Shown here in pieces: positions 1 through 5,747 of a DNA stretch of 5,847 nt. The notes under the pieces were generated by a model that had not been told where the DNA came from, did not search any database, and saw only the letters and a list, made by a program, of their open reading frames with translations. The stretch's first letter is position 1, and each line of letters begins with the position of its first letter. The translations under genes were made by a program, and so were the position numbers. The stretch spans positions 1 to 5,847 of the forward strand of contig JAFACJ010000419.1 in assembly GCA_023425615.1 (NCBI GenBank), read 5' to 3'. The stretch comes from Actinomycetes bacterium. Lineage in GTDB: Bacteria; Actinomycetota; Actinomycetes; Streptosporangiales; Streptosporangiaceae.

Positions 1-108
1 ATATCAACCTATTGCAAGGGCCGGTTATCGCGAGCGCACCCATAAGGTCCAGACCTGAACATTGACATTCTGACGACCGATACTGTTTGGACGATCCGCC
101 GCAATTTT

Positions 109-120
109 TGGAATATTCCA
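109..120. promoter_or_regulatory. 12-bp AT-rich palindrome, possible operator
   Basis: TGGAATATTCCA is a perfect inverted repeat with no spacer, followed at once by a further half-site-like ATTCC (124-128). It lies 42 bp downstream of a TTGACA hexamer (62-67), so a bound dimer could control whatever is transcribed rightward here. A perfect AT-rich palindrome is uncommon by chance in such GC-rich DNA. The binding protein is unknown. Confidence 0.25.
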
Positions 121-179
121 CTATTCCGCTCCGGCGACCCCACTCCCCGACACGTATCGAGGAGGAGGCGTCATGGCCG

Positions 180-320
180 GTGTGGCAGCTCACCGCGCGG
201 CATGAAGGCCAGGTCACCACGGCGCACTGCCGTACACCTGCGACGCCCGCCCATCTGCCGTCCGTGATGAGTCCGAACGCGACGATGGTGACGTCCATGG
301 CCATACATGCCGATCAATAA
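180..320 (+). CDS. Possible small hypothetical protein (46 aa)
   Basis: This is a weakly supported reading frame starting at GTG 180 (VWQLTARHEGQVTT...) and ending at TAA 318-320. A strong purine-rich ribosome-binding sequence (GGAGGAGG, 161-168) lies 11 nt upstream. The same sequence is better placed for ATG 173, but that frame stops after 10 codons (MAGVAAHRAA). The frame is also open upstream to 87. No domain, signal peptide or membrane segment is visible and I do not recognise a family. The frame's third positions are less GC-biased than those of dnaE. It may be a real small gene in front of the Xre gene, or chance. Confidence 0.2.
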   Translation: MWQLTARHEGQVTTAHCRTPATPAHLPSVMSPNATMVTSMAIHADQ

Positions 321-409
321 TTAATATGCAAAAATAGCCCTCGATCCGAAGGTAGAAACCCGCACCACCCGACCATCCGTTTTTCCGGCATCGTCATCCG
401 GCGTTGGTT

Positions 410-415
410 CATAAT
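410..415 (+). promoter_or_regulatory. Possible -10 element of the Xre regulator promoter
   Basis: CATAAT matches the sigma-70 family -10 consensus at five of six positions and lies about 100 bp before the Xre start codon. The best upstream -35-like run (TTTCCG, 382-387) is spaced too far (22 bp), so only the -10 is suggestive. Confidence 0.2.
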
Positions 416-453
416 CGCGGTAGCCGATCCCGACGGCACCGACCGAAGAACAC

Positions 454-465
454 CACGGCGCCGTG
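454..465. promoter_or_regulatory. 12-bp GC-rich palindrome upstream of the Xre gene
   Basis: CACGGCGCCGTG is a perfect inverted repeat whose core GGCGCC recurs at 477-482, exactly 20 bp away, or about two helical turns. The pair lies 35-65 bp before the start codon at 518, where an autoregulating Xre protein would be expected to bind. The two cores could also pair as a 6-bp RNA stem with a 14-nt loop in the 5' leader. Either role is inference from position and symmetry. Confidence 0.3.
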
Positions 466-517
466 CTCTCGGTAAAGGCGCCGACCCCTGAGCACGCCCC
501 GAGGATGAGAGGTGCGC

Positions 518-1383
518 ATGGCACGGCCCCCCAAACCACTCGACCCCAGCAAGTCGGGAATCGCGCTGTTCGGCTCCACGGTGCGCAAATACCGCACCGA
601 CGCGGGCGAGACGCTCGCCGGACTGGCCGTGAAGATCAATTACGCGACCTCGACCATCGGCGACGTGGAACGCGGCCACTCCCGTTGCGAACGCGACTTC
701 GCCGAAGGCTGCGACGAAGCCTTCGAAACCGGTGGCACCCTCGCCCACCTCTGGGACTACCTCGTCAAGGACAGCGTCTACCCTCGCTGGTTCGCCGACT
801 GGCCCGGCATCGAGGAGAAGGCCGTCTCCTCCGGTCGTTCCAGCCGCTGTGGATCGATGGACGACTCCAAACCCCCGACTACGCCAGTGCGCTGCTCGGC
901 GGCAACGAGACGGCCGTCTCCGCCAGAATGAGCCGTCAGAGCATCCTGGCGCGAGACGAGCCTCCCCCGCCTCTGCTGATCTGTCTGATGAGCGAACTCG
1001 CATTGTGGCACCGCATCGCAGAACCCAAAGTGATGTACGACCAGCTCATGCACTTGGTCAATTCCGCCTCCGACCGGATCAGCGTGCATGTGGTGCCGAA
1101 CGGTGTAGCACGTCCTGGAGCCTGTGGCTCGTTCGTCCTCGCAACGCTGCCCGACAGAAGCGAGGTGGGCTATCTGGACACGAGTGCCTGTGGAATCATC
1201 AGTAGCGCCCGTGAAGATGTGGCGACGCTCCACGAGTCATTCGAGATGCTCAGGAACGCGGCGCTCCCCATAGGCCAGTCCATAGACCTCATTCGTAGAA
1301 CGGCGGAAGAACGATGGTCGACCTGGCAGACGCCCGCTGGCGCAAGTCCAGCCACAGCGGCCCCAACGGCGGGGACTGCGTAG
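518..1383 (+). pseudogene. Xre-family helix-turn-helix regulator with DUF5753, frameshifted
   Basis: This is a cytoplasmic DNA-binding regulator of the large actinomycete Xre/DUF5753 family (WhiJ-like), normally paired with a DUF397 protein. The N-terminus (MARPPKPLDPSKSG) leads into a helix-turn-helix at about residues 18-72, with the recognition helix near ATSTIGDVERG. Residues from about 95 onward belong to DUF5753 (LRSFQPLWIDGRLQTPDYA, then HVVPNG and GYLD). ATG 518 is preferred because GAGAGG at 507-512 is 5 nt upstream; GTG 512 is the alternative. The reading frame changes by -1 at 827-831: V-S in the first frame must be followed by L-R-S-F in another. As written, the first frame stops at 929-931 after 137 codons. 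Joined, the product would be 288 aa, normal for the family. An ATG at 928 overlaps that stop as ATGA. The 3' end overlaps the DUF397 gene by 70 nt. Either a pseudogene or a one-base sequence error; I see no slippery heptamer. Confidence 0.8.
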
Positions 1384-1386
1384 AAG
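1296..1386 (+). repeat. Duplicated segment, copy A (204-bp offset)
   Basis: This stretch, covering the last Xre codons, the ribosome-binding region and the first half of the DUF397 gene, aligns without gaps to 1500-1590. By my count 72 of 91 positions are identical, including an uninterrupted 28-nt match (1347-1374 with 1551-1578). Confidence 0.85.
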
Positions 1387-1502
1387 TCGCCGACACACAT
1401 GGCACCATCGCCGTGCGCGACTCCAAAAACCCCCACCTCACCCTCGCTCTCACCCCCACCGCCTTCAGCCACCTCACAAACGGTCTCAAGCACCTCGCAT
1501 AG
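1314..1502 (+). CDS. DUF397 domain protein
   Basis: A 62-aa protein consisting of a single DUF397 domain. The family signature is clear: W9-R-K-S-S-x-S, then N-G-G-x-C-V-E-V, then V-R-D-S-K near residue 40. No signal peptide or membrane segment is present, so it is probably cytoplasmic. DUF397 proteins are encoded next to Xre/DUF5753 regulators across actinomycetes and are thought to act with them in developmental or antibiotic regulation. A toxin-antitoxin-like relation has also been proposed; the biochemical activity is not settled. ATG 1314 has a modest upstream GGCGGAAG (1302-1309). The gene overlaps the end of the Xre reading frame by 70 nt out of frame, which implies co-transcription. 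A decayed second copy begins right at this gene's stop codon. This copy looks intact, although its presumed partner is frameshifted. Confidence 0.85.
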   Translation: MVDLADARWRKSSHSGPNGGDCVEVADTHGTIAVRDSKNPHLTLALTPTAFSHLTNGLKHLA

Positions 1503-1590
1503 AACGGCAGAGAAACCGTGGCCGACCCGACCAGCACCGCTTGACGCAAATCCAGCCACAGCGGCCCCAACGGCGGGGGCCGCGTAGAAG
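1500..1590 (+). repeat. Duplicated segment, copy B (204-bp offset)
   Basis: This is the partner of 1296-1386. It begins with the TAGAACGGC shared by both copies; here its TAG is the stop codon of the intact DUF397 gene. The repeat suggests a head-to-tail duplication of the whole DUF397 unit, with later divergence outside the 28-nt identical core. Confidence 0.85.
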
Positions 1591-1650
1591 AGCCGTACGC
1601 GACTCCAAGAATCCCTGCCTGCACACCTCGCCCTCACCCTGACGGTAGGG
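1518..1650 (+). pseudogene. Decayed second DUF397 copy
   Basis: Read from GTG 1518, the frame gives VADPTSTA and then TGA (1542-1544), exactly where the intact copy has the conserved tryptophan (TGG). After the stop the same frame continues R-K-S-S-H-S-G-P-N-G-G, the DUF397 core. A net loss of 22 nt relative to the intact copy around 1590 then shifts the frame, and the V-R-D-S-K-N-P segment reappears in another frame (1592-1612). The conserved cysteine is also changed to arginine. With a nonsense codon, a deletion and a frameshift it cannot make a DUF397 protein. The right boundary is approximate because similarity fades towards the hairpin at 1637. Confidence 0.8.
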
Positions 1651-1674
1651 GCCGACGGCGGCGCACCGTCAGGG
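1637..1674 (+). terminator. Hairpin, possible terminator of the Xre/DUF397 unit
   Basis: CCCTGACGGT (1637-1646) and ACCGTCAGGG (1665-1674) form a perfect 10-bp stem. The 18-nt loop can itself form a small GCC/GGC stem. There is no T-run afterwards, which is usual for actinobacterial terminators. It lies about 135 nt after the intact DUF397 stop and at the end of the decayed copy, so it plausibly ended the ancestral transcript. Confidence 0.45.
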
Positions 1675-1843
1675 CTGGCACGCCGTCCTGGGGGCCGTGA
1701 TCAGACCCGAGGTCGATGACGGCTCCCGGGCGCACGGTGGCCGATCCTGCGAGGAATCGGTGCGGCGGCCGAGACCGGCTGAGTGCGGCGTCCGGCTCCT
1801 CGTCCCCGGGGTGATCGGCGACAGGTCGTGATCTCCGATGTCC
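1675..1843. other. Intergenic stretch with nothing recognisable
   Basis: Between the hairpin and the TGTGGAT repeats I find no gene. The longest candidate, a 44-codon frame from GTG 1697 to a TGA at about 1829, has no ribosome-binding site I trust and no recognisable similarity. The dnaE reading frame is open from 1783, but that part lacks DnaE sequence. Confidence 0.5.
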
Positions 1844-1957
1844 TCCTGTGGATCGTTCAGTGCGCGTCAGCGTGCGTCGTCCTGTGGATCGTTCAGTGCG
1901 TCAGCGCGTTCCAGTCACGGGTAGCGTGCCGTCAGGTATGCATCGTCCTGTGGATAA
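1844..1957. repeat. Three TCCTGTGGAT repeats upstream of dnaE
   Basis: A 21-nt element beginning TCCTGTGGATCG and ending TTCAGTGCG occurs identically at 1844-1864 and 1880-1900. Its follow-on GTCAGCG is also shared, offset by 2 nt. A third, shorter match (TCCTGTGGATAAGCG) begins at 1946. All three lie in the same orientation, with starts 36 and 66 bp apart. Each carries a DnaA-box-like core on the complementary strand. They lie wholly in the non-coding leader 75-190 bp before the dnaE start. Confidence 0.8.
1949..1957 (-). promoter_or_regulatory. Perfect DnaA-box 9-mer (TTATCCACA)
   Basis: The + strand reads TGTGGATAA, so the minus strand carries TTATCCACA, the canonical DnaA box. Two related sites on the same strand (CGATCCACA, complement of 1847-1855 and 1883-1891) match at seven of nine positions. 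The cluster sits directly before the replicative polymerase gene, so DnaA-linked control of dnaE or DnaA titration are possible roles. It is too small to be an origin. Binding is inferred from sequence only. Confidence 0.45.
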
Positions 1958-1982
1958 GCGGGTTGCCGCTGTGGCGCCTCGA

Positions 1983-1988
1983 TAGAGT
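1983..1988 (+). promoter_or_regulatory. Possible -10 element of the dnaE promoter
   Basis: TAGAGT fits the TANNNT pattern of actinobacterial housekeeping promoters and would start transcription about 35-40 nt before the GTG start codon. A TTGCCG (1963-1968) upstream resembles a -35 element, but the 14-bp spacing is short. The perfect DnaA-box 9-mer would lie just upstream of this promoter. Confidence 0.25.
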
Positions 1989-2013
1989 TGGGGCATCGGT
2001 CGACGCGCTACCT

Positions 2014-2019
2014 GAGGGG
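2014..2019 (+). promoter_or_regulatory. Ribosome-binding site of dnaE
   Basis: GAGGGG lies 12 nt before GTG 2032. The spacing is slightly long, but this is the only purine-rich run near the start codon that DnaE homology requires. Confidence 0.4.
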
Positions 2020-2031
2020 TCGAGATCACCT

Positions 2032-5000
2032 GTGGCTGATTCGTTCGTTCACCTGCATGTTCACACCGAGTATTCGATGTTGGACGGGGCCGCGAAGGTC
2101 GGGAAGCTGACCGACCGGGCGGCCGAGCTGGGGATGCCGGCGATCGCCATGAGCGACCACGGGAACCTGCACGGGGCGTATGAGTTCCACAAGAAGGCGA
2201 AGGGCTCCGGGGTCAAGCCGATCATCGGAATCGAGGGGTACGTCAGCCCCGCCTCCCGCTTCCACAAGCAGCCGGTCTTCTGGGGCGAGCCGCACCAGCG
2301 GAAGTTCAACGAGCAGACGGGGCTGGGCGGCGACGTGTCGGCGACCGGCACCTACCTGCACAAGACCATGTGGGCCTACACCCCGCAGGGGCTGCGCAAC
2401 CTCTTCAAGATCTCCTCGCTGGCCAGCTTCGAGGGGCGGATGAAGAAGTACCCGCGGATGGACGACGAGCTCTTCGACCAGTACCACGAGGGGATCATCG
2501 CCACCACCGGCTGCCCGTCGGGGGCGGTGCAGACCAGGCTGCGGCTCGGCCAGTACGACAAGGCCAGGGAGCACGCCGCCAAGTACCAGGAGATCTTCGG
2601 CAAGGAGAACTACTTCCTGGAGCTGATGGACCACGGCGGCATCCTCATCGAACGCGGTGTCCGCGACGATCTGCTGCGTCTGGGCAAGGAGCTGGGGATC
2701 CCCCCGCTGGTGACCAACGACTCCCACTACGTCACCGAGGACCAGGCCATCTCCCACGACGCGCTGCTGTGCGTGGGCACCAACTCCCTGATCAGCAACC
2801 CCGACCGGTTCCGGTTCTCCGGCCAGGGCTACTACGTGCGCTCCGCGGAGGAGATGCGCGGTCTCGACCACGACGAGCTGTGGCGCCAGGGCTGCGACAA
2901 CACGCTGCTGATCGCCGAGCGGGTCGAGTCCTACGAGGAGGTCTTCGCCTTCCGCGACCTGTACGCCAAGTTCCCGGTCCCCGAGGGCGAGACCGAGATG
3001 AGCTGGCTGCGCAAGGAGTCGCACCGCGGAGCGCGCGAGCGTTACGGCGACCCCGTCCCGGCCCACATCACCGAGCGGATCGAGTACGAGCTCGGCGTCA
3101 TCGAGAACATGGGCTTCCCCGGCTACTTCCTCGTCGTCGCCGACATCTGCCGCTACGCCCGCGACAACGGCATCTGGGTCGGGCCCGGACGAGGCTCGGC
3201 CACAGGGTCGATGGTCGCCTATGTCACCCGGATCACCGAACTCGACCCCATCGAGCACTCACTGCTGTTCGAGCGGTTCTTGAACCCCGAGCGCATCTCC
3301 CCTCCCGACGTCGACCTGGACTTCGACGAGCGTCGGCGCGGTGACATGATCCGCTATGTCACCGAGAGGTACGGCGAGGAGAACGTCGCCCTGATCGTCA
3401 CCTTCATGTCGATCAAGAGCAAGCAGGCGGTGAAGGACTCCGCCCGGGTGCTGGGCTACCCCTTCGCCGTCGGAGAGAAGATCACCAAGGCGTTCCCGCC
3501 CGCCGTCATGGGCAAGGAGATCCCCCTCACCGGGGTGTTCGACCCCAAGCACGAGCGGTACGCCGAGGCCACCGAGCTGCGCGCCCTGTACGAGCAGGAC
3601 AACGACGTCAAGAAGGTGATGGACACCGCCCTCGGCCTGGAGGGCCTCACCCGTACCACGGGCGTGCACGCCGCCGGCGTGATCATCTCCTCCCAGCCCC
3701 TGGTCGACGTGATGCCGGTCGTGCAGCGCCCCGACGACGGAGCCCGCATCACCGGCTTCGACGGGCCGTCCAGCGAGGCCATGGGTGCCCTCAAGATGGA
3801 CTTCCTGGGGCTGCGCAACCTGACGGTCCTGGGCGACGCGGTGGAGAACATCAAGAAGAACCGCGGCCTCGACATCGACATGCTCTCCCTGCCGCTGGAC
3901 GACACCAAGACCTACGAGCTGCTCTCCCGCGGCGAGACCCTCGGCGTCTTCCAGCTCGACTCCACGATGATGCGCGACCTCACCAAGCTCATCGCCCCGG
4001 CCCGGTTCGAGGACATCTCATCGGTCCTGGCGCTGGGCCGTCCGGGTCCGATGGGCGCCAACGCGCACGTCAACTACGCGCTGCGCAAAGCCGGCCAGCA
4101 GGAGATCACCCCCATCCACCCGGGCCTCAAGGACGCCCTGGAACCGATCCTCGGCACCACCTACCACCTGGTCGTCTACCAGGAGCAGGTCATGGCCATC
4201 GCCCAGCAGCTCGCCGGCTACACCCTCGGCGGCGCCGACCTCCTGCGCCGCGCGATGGGCAAGAAGAAGAAGGAGGAGATGGACAAGCAGTGGGCCACCT
4301 TCTCCTCCGGCATGGTCGGCAAGGGCTACACCGAGGAGATGGCCAAGGCCGTCTCGGACGTCCTCGAACCCTTCAGCTCCTACGGCTTCAACAAGTCGCA
4401 CACCGCCGGGTACGGGCTGGTCTCCTACTGGACCGCCTACCTCAAGGCCAACTATCCCGCCGAGTACATGGCGGCTCTCCTCACCTCCGTCGGCACCAAC
4501 AAGGACCGCATGGCCGTCTACCTGGCCGAGTGCCGCCGGATGAAGGTGCAGGTGCTGCCGCCGTGCGTGAACGAGTCCAACCTGCGGTTCGCCGCCGTCG
4601 GCGACGACGTGCGGTTCGGTCTCGGCGCCGTCCAGAACGTCGGTGAGGGACCCATCCAGGGGATCATCAACGCCCGCCAGGAGCAGGGCAAGTACACCGA
4701 CTTCAACGACTTCCTCAACAAGGTGCCCGCACCGGTCTGCAACAAGCGGACCATCGAGTCGCTGATCAAGGCGGGTGCGTTCGACGGGCTCGGGCACACC
4801 CGCATGGGTCTCGTCCAGGTGCACGAGCAGGCCATCGACGCCGTCATCGACGTCAAGAAGAAGGAGGCGATGGGGCAGGACTCCCTGTTCGGCGCCTTCG
4901 ACGAGGGCGACTCCGGCGGCGACGCCTTCACCATCGTCGTCCCGCCCACCGAATGGGACAAGAAGACCAAGCTCGCGTTCGAGCGGGAGATGCTCGGCCT

Positions 5001-5622
5001 CTATGTCTCCGACCATCCCCTCAACGGCGCCGAAAGGGTCCTGGAACGCAACCGCGACTACGGCATCGCCCAGATCCTCAACGGCGACGCCGACCGGGAG
5101 CGCGGCGAGATCCGCATCGCGGGCATCATCTCCGGTGTCGACAAGAAGGTCACCAAGCAGGGCAACGTCTGGGCCATCCTCAAGATCGAGGACCATGACG
5201 GCTCCATCGAGGTCCCCTGCTTCCCCGCGACCTACCAGCTCTACGGCGAGAACCTCGCCCCCGACCTCGTCGTCTCCGTCAGCGGCAAGATCCGCATGCG
5301 GGACAACGGCGAAGACGCCACCGTCAGCTTCAACGCCGTCTCCATCGAGTTCCTGGACATCTCCAACGTCCCCCAGGCCGGAGAACGCGACCCCATCGTC
5401 ATCTCGCTCCGCGAGGACCGCGTCAACAGCGAACTCATCGCCGAACTGAAGCAGATGTTCCGCACCCACCGCGGCGACACCCCCGTCCACCTCCTCGTGG
5501 AACGCCTCAACCGCCGCAAGGTCCTCCTCAACCTCCCCGACTACAAGGTCAGCCTCAGCAACGGCGCCTTCGCCGGCGACCTCAAGGTCCTCCTGGGCCC
5601 CACCGCCCTCGTCGACCACTAG
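2032..5622 (+). CDS. dnaE: DNA polymerase III subunit alpha (DnaE1 type)
   Basis: This is the catalytic subunit of the replicative polymerase (EC 2.7.7.7), which extends primers at the fork together with the beta clamp and clamp loader. It is complete at 1196 aa, close to the roughly 1180 aa of actinobacterial DnaE1. GTG 2032 is chosen because VADSFVHLHVHTEYSMLDG aligns with the family N-terminus; the 83 open codons upstream show no similarity. The PHP domain (about 1-290) keeps all nine expected metal ligands: H9, H11, D18, H43, E68, H110, C161, D230, H232. This is the set seen in mycobacterial DnaE1, where PHP is the proofreading exonuclease. The catalytic aspartates are D428 and D430 (PDVDLDF) and D590 (KMDFLGL). 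Fingers follow to about 850, then helix-hairpin-helix sequence (about 888-920), a QDSLF clamp-binding motif (949-953), an OB fold (about 1027-1105) and a C-terminal domain. There is no intein. Leucine codons shift from CTG to CTC along the gene. It ends at TAG, 75 nt before a hairpin. Confidence 0.97.
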   Translation: MADSFVHLHVHTEYSMLDGAAKVGKLTDRAAELGMPAIAMSDHGNLHGAYEFHKKAKGSGVKPIIGIEGYVSPASRFHKQPVFWGEPHQRKFNEQTGLGGDVSATGTYLHKTMWAYTPQGLRNLFKISSLASFEGRMKKYPRMDDELFDQYHEGIIATTGCPSGAVQTRLRLGQYDKAREHAAKYQEIFGKENYFLELMDHGGILIERGVRDDLLRLGKELGIPPLVTNDSHYVTEDQAISHDALLCVGTNSLISNPDRFRFSGQGYYVRSAEEMRGLDHDELWRQGCDNTLLIAERVESYEEVFAFRDLYAKFPVPEGETEMSWLRKESHRGARERYGDPVPAHITERIEYELGVIENMGFPGYFLVVADICRYARDNGIWVGPGRGSATGSMVAYVTRITELDPIEHSLLFERFLNPERISPPDVDLDFDERRRGDMIRYVTERYGEENVALIVTFMSIKSKQAVKDSARVLGYPFAVGEKITKAFPPAVMGKEIPLTGVFDPKHERYAEATELRALYEQDNDVKKVMDTALGLEGLTRTTGVHAAGVIISSQPLVDVMPVVQRPDDGARITGFDGPSSEAMGALKMDFLGLRNLTVLGDAVENIKKNRGLDIDMLSLPLDDTKTYELLSRGETLGVFQLDSTMMRDLTKLIAPARFEDISSVLALGRPGPMGANAHVNYALRKAGQQEITPIHPGLKDALEPILGTTYHLVVYQEQVMAIAQQLAGYTLGGADLLRRAMGKKKKEEMDKQWATFSSGMVGKGYTEEMAKAVSDVLEPFSSYGFNKSHTAGYGLVSYWTAYLKANYPAEYMAALLTSVGTNKDRMAVYLAECRRMKVQVLPPCVNESNLRFAAVGDDVRFGLGAVQNVGEGPIQGIINARQEQGKYTDFNDFLNKVPAPVCNKRTIESLIKAGAFDGLGHTRMGLVQVHEQAIDAVIDVKKKEAMGQDSLFGAFDEGDSGGDAFTIVVPPTEWDKKTKLAFEREMLGLYVSDHPLNGAERVLERNRDYGIAQILNGDADRERGEIRIAGIISGVDKKVTKQGNVWAILKIEDHDGSIEVPCFPATYQLYGENLAPDLVVSVSGKIRMRDNGEDATVSFNAVSIEFLDISNVPQAGERDPIVISLREDRVNSELIAELKQMFRTHRGDTPVHLLVERLNRRKVLLNLPDYKVSLSNGAFAGDLKVLLGPTALVDH

Positions 5623-5697
5623 GCCAGACCCCACCGCCTCGGCCGACCACCGGGCCGCGCCCCGAAGCCGAGCCCGGCCCCACACGAACGGCAGACA

Positions 5698-5725
5698 TCC
5701 GGTCCCCGCCCATGCGGGGACCGGA
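5698..5725 (+). terminator. Hairpin terminator of dnaE
   Basis: TCCGGTCCCCGC (5698-5709) and GCGGGGACCGGA (5714-5725) form a perfect 12-bp stem around the tetraloop CCAT, 75 nt after the dnaE stop codon. No T-tract follows, as is common for terminators in high-GC actinomycetes. It is the most stable simple hairpin I see in the window and suggests that dnaE is the last or only gene of its transcript. Confidence 0.75.
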
Positions 5726-5747
5726 CGCGCCCGCACGGGCAGGGACA

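Larger units (their letters stand above)
1..517. other. Upstream region with no confident gene
   Basis: No reading frame here resembles a protein family I recognise. Two short frames run open from the left edge (stops at about 56-58 and 61-65), so the tail of an upstream gene could end here, but neither is convincing. The stretch holds a perfect TTGACA hexamer at 62-67 without a well-spaced -10, a 12-bp AT-rich palindrome at 109-120, an AT-rich stretch around 313-337, a CATAAT hexamer at 410-415 and a 12-bp GC-rich palindrome at 454-465. Most of it is probably the regulatory region of the Xre gene that starts at 518. Confidence 0.6.

Noticed and set aside
1..58. C-terminal tail of an upstream gene
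   Set aside because: Two different frames are open from the left edge and neither shows recognisable sequence, so it cannot be assigned.
463..826. N-terminal part of the frame that encodes DUF5753, read from GTG 463
   Set aside because: Before the frameshift this frame gives an Arg-rich shadow sequence, while the HTH domain is clearly in the neighbouring frame. Only the part from about 829 is genuine.
827..832. Programmed -1 ribosomal frameshift in the Xre gene
   Set aside because: The site GTC TCC TCC lacks an X-XXY-YYZ slippery heptamer and I see no obvious downstream pseudoknot; mutation or sequence error is simpler.
1399..1587. 62-codon Pro/Ser/Thr-rich frame across the two DUF397 copies
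   Set aside because: It is an out-of-frame reading of the DUF397 gene and its remnant; its ending resembles the end of the Xre frame only because the underlying DNA is duplicated.
1844..1957. CRISPR array or replication origin
   Set aside because: There are only three short repeats at irregular spacing, no AT-rich unwinding region and no dnaA/dnaN neighbours.
1783..2031. 83-codon N-terminal extension of the dnaE reading frame
   Set aside because: It carries no DnaE similarity, translates the TGTGGAT repeats into a repeated LWIVQC-like sequence, and the family N-terminus begins exactly at GTG 2032.
2026..3258. Long open frame on the minus strand opposite the first part of dnaE
   Set aside because: This is an artefact of strong G/C third positions in dnaE; the translation is Val/Gly/Asp/Leu-rich with no recognisable domain.
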